A stretch of 64,000 nt of DNA from Acanthosepion esculentum (GCA_964036315.1 OZ038517.1:47700237-47764236); one strand, 5' to 3'. Positions 20,021 to 31,829 are shown, counted from the stretch's first letter. Numbers and translations: made by a program. The notes: generated by a model not told the origin, from the sequence alone.

Positions 20021-20729
20021 CAGTGTAACCCGGATATAAGAGTCCCGGATATAAGAGAAACTCGGATATAAGAGAGATTTTCTCTGGTCCCAAATTAGAG
20101 CCTGTGTTAATGTATATATAATAGACCAATCCCGGATATAAGAGAAACCCGGATATAAGAGAAATTTTATCTGGGCCCAAATTAGAGACTGTGTTAATGT
20201 ATATATAATAGACCAAACCCGGATATAAGAGAAACTCGGATATAAGAGAGATTTTATCTGGGCCCAAATTAGAGCCTGTGTTAATGTATATATAATAGAC
20301 CAAACCCGGATATAAGAGAAACCCGGATATAAGAGAGATTTTATCTGGGCCCAAATTAGAGACTGTGTTAATGTATATATAATAGACCAAACCCGGATAT
20401 AAGAGAAACCCGGATATAAGAGAAATTTTATCTGGGCCCGAATTAGAGCCTGTGTTAATGTATATATAATGGACCAAACCCGGATATAAGAGAAACCCGG
20501 ATATAAGAGAGATTTTATCTGGGCCCAAATTAGAGACTGTGTTAATGTATATATAATAGACCAAACCCGGATATAAGAGAAACCCGGATATAAGAGAGAT
20601 TTTATCTGGGCCCAAATTAGAGACTGTGTTAATGTATATATAAGAGACCAAACCCGTATATAAGAGAAACCCGGATATAAGAGACTTCGTATCCGGTCCC
20701 GACAACACTCTTATATCCGGGTTACACTG
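20021..20729. mobile_element. Tigger/pogo-like MITE with an internal 87-bp array
   Basis: Ends cagtgtaacccggatataag (20021) and cttatatccgggttacactg (to 20729) are perfect inverted repeats over about 23 bp, with TA on both sides (20019-20020 and 20730-20731). The interior is seven tandem 87-bp units, each with cccggatataagagaaaccc, ttttatctgggcccaaatta and gtgttaatgtatata. The units themselves repeat the terminal ggatataagag. Because 87 is a multiple of three, a 240-codon frame stays open on the minus strand (20708-19986), but it is repeat-driven and unlikely to be a gene. Confidence 0.85.
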
Positions 20730-20796
20730 TATATCTTTTCGACAGAAGGGTATTTAAATATTTTTGCCGTTTTGCCAGAGATCACACCTCTCTGCA

Positions 20797-20799
<3 letters not shown>

Positions 20800-20855
<56 letters not shown>

Positions 20856-20867
20856 TATGTTATCTAG

Positions 20868-20904
<37 letters not shown>

Positions 20905-20920
20905 TCTAGATAACAGAAGA
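20800..20920. repeat. TA tracts in a palindrome
   Basis: TA tract 20800-20853, then gttatctagaacta (about 20858-20871), a second TA tract (to 20900) and the inverted tagttctagataac (20901-20914). Confidence 0.9.
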
Positions 20921-21021
20921 AATGTAAATAGTCCAAGAAGGATAATGACTTAATAACAAACCTTCAAAATGAACGGCACTGAATAGATAAGCGAGTCAAT
21001 TTGCTGGACAACTTAGAAATC

Positions 21022-21345
21022 TCATGCTTCATGAAAGCCCTCTCTAAAACCAAAGCAAAATTTAATTTTAGACTTAGACAAATTATGTCTAATAAATGAA
21101 GGTGTAACTCTGTGAACAAGACAACACTCAAGAAAATATTTTGACAGGCGTAAAGATCTTAATTTACCTCTCAAACGAATAACACTGTCCGAGTCATTAA
21201 TAACGTTGGTAGGGTAACATTTCTTTAAATGTTTGAATAATGACTCGATACTACAAAATTTTATCGACACCTTCAATAGTACTGTTGAAAGCAGCTTAGT
21301 GCTAACAAGGCAAATGTATCTAAGGAACATTTCAGCCTTCTTCAG
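21022..21345 (-). pseudogene. Penelope-like element N-terminal ORF fragment (tentative)
   Basis: A 102-codon minus-strand frame (21330-21022) contains RGKLRSLRLSKYFLECC and then HRVTPSFIRHNL. A block of the form LxLxxxFLxxCLxxxVxPxF resembles the N-terminal region of Penelope-like retroelement proteins (family knowledge, from memory). Immediately upstream on the minus strand, at 21345-21327, is ctgaagaaggctgaaatgtt, a shortened version of the hammerhead-like module seen elsewhere. Penelope-like elements are known to carry hammerheads in their terminal repeats, so the pairing is suggestive. No reverse transcriptase or GIY-YIG domain follows here, so at best it is a truncated copy. Confidence 0.4.
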
Positions 21346-21349
21346 AGAT

Positions 21350-22420
21350 TAATTTCTTTTTATTAATAATTTTGCTCCTTTTTTGGTGCTGCTTCAGGTC
21401 GGTAATCAATTTTATTCACATAAATTAAATCGATTTCTAAATTTGTTAGAAAACAATTTTTTTCTTTTAATCATATGCAGGTTGGTTCTCTTATCTTAGT
21501 TGTCCCCTGCTTTTATGTTGTGGAGTACAGCATACCCGTATTAAAATGAGAATTTAATGCGGGATACACTGTCCACAAAACACACGCAAATTTCAAGAAA
21601 AGACAACACGATAAGGAATGTTTGTAGAAAAATAGAATATAGTATATTTAATAACATTCATACAGAATAAACAAATTTGTATATTAATGTCTCTTGTTTG
21701 CATAAAAGATAAATGCTTTTTAGGTCATTTAAGTAAATGTGATTTGCATAAAAAATTATGTGTTCACTGTCTTTCAACGGAGATAATAATGTCTGTTCCT
21801 TGTTTTTGTTGTATCCGCCGAGTTTGGTGAAAAGGAAAAAGGGGCAATCAATTTAAATTGAAAAAGAGAGTGTGAATGAGAAATAAAAGATAAGAGGAAA
21901 ATGTACTTATCGGGTGGAATTGTTTTGGAGTCAGTTGTAAATTTGTTGTTGTTGTTGTTCTGCTTTCCTACCCCACTTTCTGCTCTTAGTGCCGGTTGAG
22001 TCAGTGATGGACTTGACTGTCCGTCCTATGTTCTCTTTGATATCTGCGCCCTTCTGACCCTGATTGATTTGAGTCTCTCTATTTATGGCTGACTTCTTTT
22101 TCACACTGGCTCGTTACTTTTTCGTCAGTTTAGGAAATCGCCTCCTTTCATTGGTCAGAAAATTAATTTCACACCTTATTGCGAAAAAATATTTTTAATC
22201 GTTTTGATCCGATTTTGCGGGTGTGCAAATCTACTTTGTGTTTTCAGTATTTTGTTGGAATTTTATAGGATTTGTATCCTATAATGTTGAAATTTACAAG
22301 ATCTTTATCTTAAGAGAATTTGGGGGGGGAAAATAGGTTTTTCCAAGTCCAGTACATGTTATAGTTCTTTCCAATATTGATGGAGTTTTCCTTCCTAACC
22401 TTTTGTTTGAAGTGCAGCAT
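21350..22420. other. no recognisable feature
   Basis: Low-repeat AT-rich DNA. Contains a short gttgttgttgtt run near 21943 but no coding frame or transposon termini that I can support. Confidence 0.45.
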
Positions 22421-22425
22421 CTAGA

Positions 22426-22891
22426 TGTGACGATAAATATTCGCACTTACCGGAGTCAAAGCGCCCAAGATGTTTTACTTTTGTAAAAGAAAAGTACATT
22501 CTCCGACATTTGTTATTTTATGCTGCTTGGCACGATTTGTCTAGTGGCGGTATGATGCATGCTGATTGGACGAGCTGGGGACTCTGATTGAGAGCGAGGC
22601 CAACGGCAATGATTGGTGCGTTGGCCGTGTTTTTTGTCAATAAAAACGGTCTGGGCATTGGCTGGCAGTGAGGTCGGGACCGTGGTGACGTGCACTAGTA
22701 TAGAGGTTCGTATTAAGTTACGACTCTGTTTATTTTTGTCTGGAAGCTGGATGCTAGCTTCAACCTACCGATAGAGTGAGCTGTATATTTACCACTGTCT
22801 ACCGAAACGTGGGACGAACGCACGTTTTGGCTAGCGAGAAGTAAAGATTGGACGTGTGACCCCAGTTTTGTCGTTTCTACTACAAGTAACA
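22426..22891. mobile_element. solo LTR with 5-bp target site duplication
   Basis: Begins tgtgac and ends gtaaca, a TG...CA pair with near-inverted 6-bp termini, and is flanked by identical ctaga on both sides (22421-22425 and 22892-22896). The 466-bp body has promoter-like content unusual for the window: several ATTGG/CCAAT-type motifs (about 22564, 22612, 22655), tcaataaaaac and higher GC. A 5-bp duplication fits Gypsy, Copia or BEL-type elements. Internal retroviral-type genes are absent, which indicates LTR-LTR recombination. Strand is not decided. Confidence 0.75.
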
Positions 22892-22896
22892 CTAGA

Positions 22897-23560
22897 TAAA
22901 GTCATTAATTTCTCTTTAAGTAATATGTGCCATCTCTTTCAGTTGTTGCCCCTGTTGCTAGTTCTCAAGTGATGTGGTTTCTGTTATTTGGTAGAGTTCT
23001 TTGTTTGTGATTCTGTAGTGCCAGACCCCAAAGTTCAAAGAAGGATAATCCTCGCCAAGAATTCACTCGCTCAAAGCCATTTTTAACCAATGATACTAGA
23101 AAGTGGTTGCATACAGCTGACAGTTTAGATATTTCTGAACGGGTCTTGTGCCATGCATGGTATACATATGAAAGTCTTGATCTGACAAGGCTATAGAGAA
23201 CATGATGCAGGTTTTCAAGCTGGGATTTTTTTGTTTTGTAGCAATTTGCGGTATTGTGTGAAACTATCTCTAGCCTATTCTATGTTCAATTACCTTTTTC
23301 TCCTATACTTAATTTGTTATAACTGATCCATGCACTGAGGTATTTGAAGTATTTAGTACTTACTCATTCCACGTCCTGCATTTTTATGATTGAATCAAGG
23401 TAGGTGCCATCACTGCTTTCATTTCAATTTCAGGAAAGCTAGGCAGAGTATTATGAAACAGAAGGGTTTCTGATGTAATGGAATAACCTGTCACCCCCAT
23501 GAGTGACTACACTATCGGTAGTAACAACCTATAAGTATCTGTAAGTCAATGGACTACAGA
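22897..23560. other. no recognisable feature
   Basis: Sequence of ordinary composition with no convincing frame, repeat or transposon end. Confidence 0.4.
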
Positions 23561-23569
23561 GTCTAGCTG

Positions 23570-23800
23570 GCATCTGTTCCAGCTACACAGTCGAACTCTC
23601 TGCCTTCGGGCAGAGAGGAACCCAGACGAGGCTCCGCTGAAGGGAAGAGTCTAGTTCGGGGAGGTAGACTGACCTTGAACCCGTTTATACAGGTTCAAAA
23701 AGGGAATATTTTTGGCCGAGCCTACGAGCTCGGAAAACCCACGTTAAACCCTGGCCTTGTGCCACATGCAACCCTCGGGGGGTGTTAGCTAGATATACTA
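23570..23800 (+). repeat. dispersed repeat G, copy 1
   Basis: Contains tcgaactctctgccttcggg, cagagaggaacccagacgag, gccgagcctacgagctcgg and ggccttgtgccacatgcaac. A second copy lies at 46320-46555. Its GC content is higher than its surroundings, and it shares ccttgtgccac with SINE-1, so it may be a longer SINE relative. No ORF. Confidence 0.6.
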
Positions 23801-23984
23801 GCTGGGATCTGTTGAGTACGAATCAGATTTACGTGATCAAAAGTATCAGATTCTTATTTATATTATTTACACAGAGACTGTTATCCTTATCTTTGTTGTT
23901 ATCACAGTATTTCAGCTGTTGAGCCCTTCAGCCAGACAAAATGTTACAATGAAGAGTTTCCTCATTTATCAAGTTCTTTCTAAC

Positions 23985-24175
23985 AGGTAGGTCCATGGAG
24001 GTACTTGTTTATTAGCAGTCCTCTGAGGAGCATGGGGTCAATGCAGATGTCCCCCAGGGCTCGCTTGTTTGTTCAACCCTCTTTCTGCTTTATATTAATA
24101 AAAATATGCTTTGATCTTCTGCAAATATCTATGTTGTTGACACAATAGTATATGCACTGCCAAACATCTAGATCA
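23985..24175 (+). mobile_element. LINE reverse transcriptase palm fragment
   Basis: Translates to a degenerate GVNADVPQGS, then FLLYINK and NIYVVDTIVY, corresponding to the VPQGS and YADDT-type motifs of a non-LTR reverse transcriptase. Catalytic aspartates are not preserved (VVDT). It lies upstream of, and out of order with, the next fragment. Confidence 0.6.
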
Positions 24176-24359
24176 GGGGGTCCTCAACCTGGTGTCTACT
24201 ATCCCCAACTTTGCTCAAGTCTGATTGTGGGCCCCGGACATTATTTTGTGACCCTCACTATCTTACCAATATTTGCCTTTTTCTACCTATATTTATATAT
24301 GCTACAAATTAAACTAGGCTCTACTGATTGATATGTGCATAACCCCATCACTGGTCTCA

Positions 24360-25175
24360 GACATCATTTCTCGCATAAGGCAAGCAGAGGTGATGGGATC
24401 CCAGCTGTTGTCCTAAAGAAATGTGCTCCCGAGCAGGCTGCAGCTCTCTCCAGACTCTACAATGATTGTCTCGCTGCTTCCTGCTTGTTGGAAGTCCTCC
24501 TCTGTAGTCCATAAGATCTCTGGAGAACCTTCTAACCCTCTAACTACTGCCCTATTAGTTTCCTCCTGCTTTCCAGCAAAGTATTCAGGGCTTTAATCAA
24601 TGCTGAACTGGTTAAGCATCATACCTTTCACGACCTACTCTCTGACAAACAATGTGGCTTCCATTTTGCTAGGCCTACTGCTGATGTGCCAATGGCCAAT
24701 ATGTATATCAAGATCTTGATAATAATGGCAAAGCTTGAACTGTGGCTCGCTCTAGACATCTGGTGGCTTCCCTCTGTCTTTTCTACAAATATTTTCATGG
24801 CAACTGCTCTGACAAGCTTTTTTTCCCTGGTGCCCCTAACTGAATGAATTTAAGTGCGTTACGAGATTGGCATGTAGGTCCCACCTGTTTACTGTTGAAA
24901 TAGCTAAATGCAACTGCCACTTCTACTCCAAAAGTTTCTTTCCTTGCACTTCCCGACAGTGTAACTCCCTTCCGTTTACTTGCTTCCCTGAAAAATACAA
25001 TCTTCAAAAATTGAAATGCAACTTCAATCACCGTCTTCTGTCTTCTTGAATCAGGTTCATCTTTTATCCTTTCCTAAATCTCCCCATTTCTAATTTTTTT
25101 TCTCTCACTTACAAACTCTGTAACTCCTTGCGTAATAGTGGAATTCCTGCCTTGCTTGGGGTGAAATGATTAAAG
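24360..25175 (+). mobile_element. LINE-A fragment: RT N-terminal part joined to 3' tail
   Basis: 24386-24700 translates with frame breaks to GDGIPAVVLKKCAPEQAAAL, then PISFLLLSSKVF, LLSDKQCGFHFARPTADV: early reverse transcriptase blocks. The palm centre is missing. From about 24740 the sequence jumps to the C-terminal ASLCLFYK-equivalent region and runs to gcttggggtgaaatgattaa at about 25155-25174. An internal deletion, or two nested truncated copies, explains the order. Confidence 0.65.
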
Positions 25176-26129
25176 ATCACAATTGACTATTAAAGGATGA
25201 ACAATTTGTCCCAGATTTTGAGATCATCCTGGGGTCTTTTTTTGGGGGCCAAATCCATTCATTTGTTTTGCTCTGTATAACACTTTATAAAATTTGTATT
25301 TCATATGAATATAAATATTTGTTTTGCTCATGCTAAGTCTCAAAAAAACGCTACGTAAAATTCACAATTTTTTTTATCCATAATATTGAATGTCCCAAAA
25401 TGCTTAAACAATCTCAAGTTGATGCCAAAAATTGTTGGATTATTTAAGATGGAATGATCTATTTAGAAACATTGCATTTATTTTCAATTTTTCTAGTTGA
25501 ATTGTTCACCTACATTGCATATGATGCATTATTGTACGTAATTAGGTTACAATAAAATTTGTATTTCATATGAATACTACCTTATCGAAATTGACATGTA
25601 GTAGAGTGGGGAGGAAATATTATAGATTTGTGGGGAGCACAAAACCTTTGCACCAGATCTCTTCCCTAGAGTTAGTGACCGAAATATTAAACTCACAGAT
25701 ACTATATAAAATTCCCTAGATTTTATCCATAATTTTGAATGTGTTACATTATTCAACTTTTTAACAAGAAAAATCTGAAGATGATGTTAAAAATTGCCAC
25801 AAAACATTATTGATTTATTTAAGATGGAATGATCTATTATGACGTGTCTCTAATTTGTATTTAGATAGATTGCATTTATTTTCAATTTTTCTAGTTGAAG
25901 TGTTCACCTATATTGCATATGATCCATTAGTGTACGTAATTAGGTTACAATAAAATTTGTATTTTATATGAATACTACCTTATGAAAACTGAGGTGGAGT
26001 AGAGTGGCGGGGAGCATATCATAGTTTCAGGGTGGGGTCACCACACCCTTGCACCGGCCCTGAATAGATATATTATTTTCTGGTTTCAACTATTATATTC
26101 TTCGACGAATAGCATTCTTGCAAGTATCT

Positions 26130-26240
26130 TATAACGATTTAGCGTAGATATGGCACAAGGCCGAAAGTATGGAGCACCCAGTGAGGATCGAACTCACTAT
26201 TCAGTCATAATTAATCTAGCGAGACAAGCTGACATCACAT
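26130..26240 (-). mobile_element. SINE-1 copy inside repeat H
   Basis: tttagcgtagatatggcaca, gcacccagtgaggatcgaac and tctagcgagacaagct. A parallel arrangement occurs at 59470-59570 and 60370-60475, so SINE-1 is a regular part of the repeat H unit. Confidence 0.65.
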
Positions 26241-26708
26241 CAGAGTGCACTGGAATGATCTGTTATGACTTTTCTCTAATTTCTATTTAAATACATTGTA
26301 TTTATTTTCAATTTTTCTAATTAAATTGTACACCTGTATTGCACATGATCCATTATTCTACATAATCAAGTATTTGTATTTTATATGGATACTACCTTAT
26401 GGAAATTGATCTGTAGTAGAGTGGGGGCCTATATCATAGATTCGTGGGGGGGCATGAGACTCTTGCAGTGAACCTCTTCCATTGAATTAGTCTACATGAC
26501 ACAAGTATTGAACTCACAAATACTATGTGACCAAATTCATGAACGCAAGTTTTACTCCCTTAGGCTAAACATTGTGGTAATAACATCACAGACGGTGACA
26601 GCAGTTTGAATGGAAAGAAAGGTTCAAATTCATTTAATCTACTAGCCTAACTTGACTTAGCTGATTCGATGTTTCATAACCTTTCACCAGATTTCTTTTA
26701 TATACATA

Positions 26709-26741
<33 letters not shown>

Positions 26742-27770
26742 AACTCATTATTTTTTATCCATAATGTTGAATGTGTTGAAATTATTCCACTTTTTAATAA
26801 GAAAGTTGATGTTAAAAAGTGTCGCAAAACCTTGTTGATTTATTTAAGATGGAATGATCTATTATGACGTGTCTCTAATTTGTATTTAGATTAATTCTAT
26901 TTATTTTCTATTGTTCTAGTTGAATTGTTCGCCTATATTGTATTACACATAATTTATATTTTATATAAATACTATCTTATGAAAATTGAGATGTAGTAGA
27001 GTTGGGGGAGGCATACCATAGATTGGGTGGGGAGCACAAAACTCTTGCACCGGCCATGATTGTGGCTATCCACAGCTTACTATCATTTCTAGCTCTTAGT
27101 AAGGTATGTCTTTTTTTCTACCTACATTTACATATATTACAAAATAAACTAAGCACAAGTGACTATTGGTGGATGACAAATTTTTCGAGGATTTTGACGT
27201 CATTCCGGGGTCCTTTTTTCGTTTCTTTTCTCCAAATGTGTGAATTTGTTTTACGAGAATACGCTACGTAAAATTCACTATTATTTTATCCATAATACTG
27301 AATGTCCCAAAATGCTTAAACAATCTCAAGTTGATGCCAAAAACTGGTGCAAAATATTGTTGGATTATTTAAGACGGAATGATCTATTATGACATGTCTC
27401 TAATTTGTGTTTAGATACAAAGTATCTATTTTCAATTTTTCTAGTTGAATTGTTCACCTATATTGCATATGATCCATTATTGTACATTAATTAAGTTACA
27501 ATAAAATTTGTATTTTGTATGAATATTACCTTTATGAAAATTGAGATGTAGTAAAGTGGGGAGGAAATATTATAGATTTGTGGGGAGCACAAAACATTTG
27601 CACTGAATCTCTTCCACGGAGTTAGTCTAGGTGACCCAACTATTGAACTCACAGATACTATATAAAATTCCCTAGATTTTATCCATAATTTTGAATGTTA
27701 CATTAATCAACTTTTTAACAAGTAAAATCTGAAGTTGATGTTAAAAATTGCCACAAAACATTGTTGATTT

Positions 27771-27985
27771 ATTTAAGATGGAATGATCTATTATGGTATT
27801 TATTTAAGATGGAATGATCTATTATGACATTTATTTAAGATGGAATGATCTATTATGGTATTTATTTAAGATGGAATGATCTATTATGACATTTATTTAA
27901 GATGGAATGATCTATTATGGTATTTATTTAAGATGGAATGATCTATTATGACATTTATTTAAGATGGAATGATCTATTATGATGT
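27771..27985. repeat. 31-bp repeat with 62-bp higher-order pattern
   Basis: Seven copies of tttatttaagatggaatgat plus ctattatg; the linker alternates strictly between gta and aca, giving a 62-bp higher-order unit repeated about three times. Confidence 0.9.
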
Positions 27986-28399
27986 GTCTTTAATTTATAT
28001 TTAGATAGATCGCATTTATTTTCTATTTTTCTAGTTGAAGTGTTCACCTATATTGCATATAATCCATTAGTGTACATAATTAGGTTACAATAATTTTTTT
28101 TTATTTTATACGAATACTACCTTATGAGAATTGATGTGTGTTAGAGTTGGGAGTGGGCTTATCATAATTTTGGGGAGGGCACAAGACACTTGCACTGGCC
28201 CTGGCCTCTAGTTTCATTTAACTACTAGACTACCCTCATAAATGAGTTGACTATGGTGTTATATGGAGCCAGCTAAACTTTTGGGAAAGACTGCTAACTG
28301 GGAAATGGTGCACAGTAAGATGCAAAGTTGTCGAGCCAAATCCCCCCCCCCCGTTGAATTTTTACTTCGCCTCTTGATGATTAAGCAAACTTGCAGATG

Positions 28400-29265
28400 G
28401 GTGCTTCAGTTGGGTGACCTTGTTCCAGCCAGATGTATGCTCTGAATAAATCTTAGTTCTTGTAATGGCTACCAAGCTTGTCTTTCATATCAATTTTTGT
28501 ACATATTGAGATAGATACATATTGGGTAACCTATTCTCATGGCCTTGTGCCAGACTATTCTTAGCTAATATTATTTTTAGTGATATGTTTTGAAATCTGG
28601 TAGATCAGTTCAGTCATGTAGTGGGTCTGATCCTCACTTGGTGCTCTCCTCATCCAACCTTGTGCCACTTTGAATAAATTTTGTGTTTTTTTTTTTTGTA
28701 CATGCACCATTTATAGAGTGTGATAGTTAAAAGTTGTTTCTTTTGAATCACTTAGTGTGTTTTTGTGAGTTTGATGTTCATTGCAGATCTCACTCTCATA
28801 GCCTTGTGCCAGACTACTCAATTTTTAGCACAAAAATATTGGTTTTCATGATAAGTAGCTTGATGAGTTGAAAACCTACCAATCAGTTTGCTAATACTGG
28901 GGATTTGATCCTCACCAGAGGCTCCAATCTTGCGACCTTGTGCCAGACAGATGTTGGCTTTGAATAAATCTTGATTCTTGTAATGGGTGCCAAGCTTGTC
29001 TTTCATGTTAATTTTTGCTTATGGTGAGTTTTCCTCCCCTGACCTTGTACCAATGTGGGTCGTTCCCCCAATTCTTATGGCCTTGTGCTAGACTATTCTG
29101 AGCAAATAAACATCGGTTCTAATGACAGGCACTAGATATAGCTTAATGGTTACAGAACTTACATGTCAACTGGCTCATGTAATAGGCTTGGTCCTCACTG
29201 GACACCTTTCTCTGCTGGCATCGTGCCAGACAGACGTTGATGTGGAATAAATCTTGATTCACACA
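28400..29265 (+). repeat. tandem SINE-1-like units, sense orientation
   Basis: About four or five diverged units with a tRNA-like B-box region (gggtctgatcctcacttggt; ggcttggtcctcactggaca), ccttgtgcca and gaataaatcttgattc. Spacing is about 130-200 bp. The heads read in the opposite direction to most other SINE-1 copies in the window. Confidence 0.6.
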
Positions 29266-29269
29266 AGGG

Positions 29270-30430
29270 GCAACAGTTGTGGTGTTCGTTGGTTAACAAG
29301 GTTGTCTTTTTTTATCTATGTGCCCCAAGCTTGATCGATATTGGATACTCAGCTATCATAGCCTTGTGTCTTACTAAGCTGAGCATACTTTTGCCTCAAA
29401 GTATGCTAAACTTTGTATATATATATATCTGTGAGTCGTTGGGATCAGTGCATGTGTGTTCACATGTGTCGTCAAACAATTTCTTTATCTCACGCACATC
29501 TGTGATTAGATATATGTAACTTACTAAAGGTAGATGTAAGAAGGAAAGAGATGTAAATGCATAGATATGTCTTTATTGGCAATCATACATGCATATATTA
29601 CCTTAGCTATGTATCGTTCTGAATTCTACTCTTCGTTCATATTACGACTCTCCTTTTCCCCATGAGCAATAACTAGTTACAGTCTACTGACCACATTACA
29701 TGGCGGCGCAAGTACTCAGCTGAGGACTATCTCCTCATCTTGGAGACCATTGGCTTCTGTCCGACTGTATGTTGGATACGTAAATGAAATGTCAGCTACA
29801 AACCCTGACTGGAAGATGTCGGAGACATGGGTCTGGGGTAGACTATGGGCGTGCCTCGTCATATACTGGTGTTAGTGTTGGCAACATCTCTGGTACTACT
29901 GACAGTTTTATTAGTTTGCCTTATCATCAACGGAACGACACCAACCAGAGTCTACCTACGGACCACACCCTGCATATGGTGAAGGGTGGCATTACAGGGT
30001 GTGGGTGGGGGGTAACTGTTGTTGAAACTGGGCGCCAATTACATTGATGCATACTCACAGATATTCTCCGGCCATTAGAATTGGCATGGAGGGGCTCCCA
30101 TACTGCAATGCGAACGTCTTCTTTCTCGCCTGAATGTCTGCAGAATCGGCGAATACTTAACTAGATAATTCTTTGCATCAGTGAGCATGGGCCAAAGACG
30201 TGTAACTTCTTTTTTTCCCCCCCTGTGCTGCTACCATACATGTCCGTTTATTTTGTTTTATTTTCTCAACCACATTTTCTTGTCTCGTTCTTTTCTCAAA
30301 TGACAATATGTATATTCTCTAGAGATTTGTTTACTTTGTTGCTTTACGCGTAAAGCTAAATATTTTAGTATAAAATCCAGCATATCTGAATATGTACTTG
30401 ACTATAGTCGTATATCAAACTTGATGAATT
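29270..30430. other. unassigned region with an LTR-like segment
   Basis: 29514-29700 starts tgtaacttactaaagg and ends gaccacattaca followed by tggcggcgc, which could be an LTR end next to a primer-binding site. I see no second LTR and no target duplication, so I do not call an element. The rest (29700-30430) is less AT-rich than average with no supported coding sequence. Confidence 0.25.
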
Positions 30431-30432
30431 AC

Positions 30433-30800
30433 TGCTACATCACGTTGAAACACCATTTCCCCCGCATGATCACTGAAGTTAAGCAACACCAAGCCTGGTC
30501 AGTACTTTGATGGGAGACTGCTTGGGAAAATCAGGTGTTGTAAGCTTGGCATAATGGATAATGCCACAGAATTGTTTTTGGGGGAGCTGACTTCCAATTC
30601 CAGTTATTTACTTACATGCAAATACCCTTGGGAATGGTATGAATCCCCCCCCGCGCAGTCCAGTTAGGGTTAATTAGTAAAAATTCTGCCACTAAATCAT
30701 TAGTATTTCCAAAAGAAAAAAAAAATTCTTAAAATTAAAAAAAAAAGATTTTCTGGCTTTAAATAACCTGCAAAGGGTTGATAAGCCATAGAAAACAAAT
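30433..30800 (+). mobile_element. chimeric 5S rRNA-tRNA SINE
   Basis: 30433-30546 is clearly 5S rRNA-derived: catcacgttgaaacacc, gatcactgaagttaagcaac, agcctggtcagtactttgat, gggagactgcttggg and ggtgttgtaagctt follow the order of metazoan 5S including box A, intermediate element and box C. At 30547 it passes directly into a SINE-2 tRNA-like head (ggcataatggataatgcc, B-box-like gacttccaattcc), then the SINE-2 body and the shared 3' end tttaaataacctgcaaaggg / ttgataagcc. Other SINE-2 copies here lack the 5S part. Confidence 0.75.
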
Positions 30801-30829
30801 CAAATACTGATTAGCTACACAGGCAGGTG

Positions 30830-31590
30830 TTTTGGATTTGTTTACAGTCTCTGGAATATGAATGTATAGAAACTAGCATGGCCATAAAGTAAGGGATCAG
30901 TTTATATACTGATTGTGATATAAAATGGATCCCCCACTTTATATCCGCCTAATTTCTTGTTTATTATCAAATTCTGATTAGGTATAAATCCACCACTAAA
31001 TAAATCCCCCAGCTATGGGTTAATTAGTATGACTACCACTAAATCATTATCTCAAAAACGATTCTAATAATCTAAAATTTTCTGGCCTTAAATAACTTGC
31101 GAAGGGTTGATAAGCTGTAGAAAATGAATGAATAAATCAGTTGTTCCTTGTCAGATTGTCTTGGAGAGGTCTCTTGATCTTGTCACTACAGCTTCCTCTT
31201 TTTCATTATGGTCAACATGTCTTTCTTTATAGCCACTTATCTGATGATTCACTCTTCTACATGTGACTTTTAGATTTATTTACATTCTCTGGGATATAAA
31301 TGTGTAAAAACTACTGTGGCCACAAAGTGAAGGATCAGTTTATATAGTGATTGTAATATAGAAATTTATCCTCCACTTTATATCCACATTATGATTTCCT
31401 CTTTTGTTTATCAGATTCTGATAAGATATGAATCTGCTTCTTCTCTCCCCTAGTTATGGGTTAATTAGTAAGACTTGTATCACTGAATCATTATCTCTAA
31501 AAAAAAAAAATTTTTTTTTTAGAATCTAAAAATATTTTCTGGCTTTAAATAACCTCCGAAGGGTTGATAAACCATAGAAAACAAATTAAT
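30830..31590 (+). repeat. two further SINE-2 tail repeats
   Basis: The block tttatatnctgattgtgat..., then ccccagctatgggttaatta, then tttaaataac and gggttgataagc recurs at about 30830-31130 and 31265-31590, in tandem with the tail at 30660-30800. The unit is about 330-430 bp, with intervening sequence at 31131-31260. Confidence 0.55.
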
Positions 31591-31829
31591 CAATCAAACT
31601 TTGTATACATATAGGCGAAATGTTTTGGGTCAGCATTTGATATATAGTGACAGCAACAAATAAACTAATAAATAAACCCCAACCTCAACTAGCAGACTAT
31701 GTAGTAGTCTGAAACCAAAATAAATAATAATTAATAATAAAAGAAAAATTATAAGTAATGAAAAATCTTTAAAATACAGATAAGAATGGTAATTAACAAT
31801 AAAGAAAGAAAAAAGTTTTTTTTTTTTTT

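Larger units (their letters stand above)
25190..28215. repeat. roughly 430-bp repeat array (repeat H)
   Basis: Repeated blocks include tttaagatggaatgatctat, tattttcaatttttctagtt, cacctatattgcatatgatc, attaggttacaataaaattt and a G-rich block ending gcaccgg. Copies begin near 25200, 25740, 26245, 26760, 27180 and 27660, with diverged spacing. The same family reappears at 58610-60800. A SINE-1 head lies at 26130-26240. No protein coding. Confidence 0.7.

Noticed and set aside
19986..20708. 240-codon minus-strand frame with membrane-like repeats
   Set aside because: It reads across the 87-bp array of a MITE and has no start context or domain.
29514..29700. LTR-like segment tgtaac...attaca followed by tggcggcgc
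   Set aside because: No second LTR, no target duplication and no internal genes; kept only as a low-confidence note.
30433..30546. A genuine 5S rRNA gene
   Set aside because: Too diverged in the 5' half and fused directly to a SINE head without a terminator, so it is a SINE part or pseudogene.
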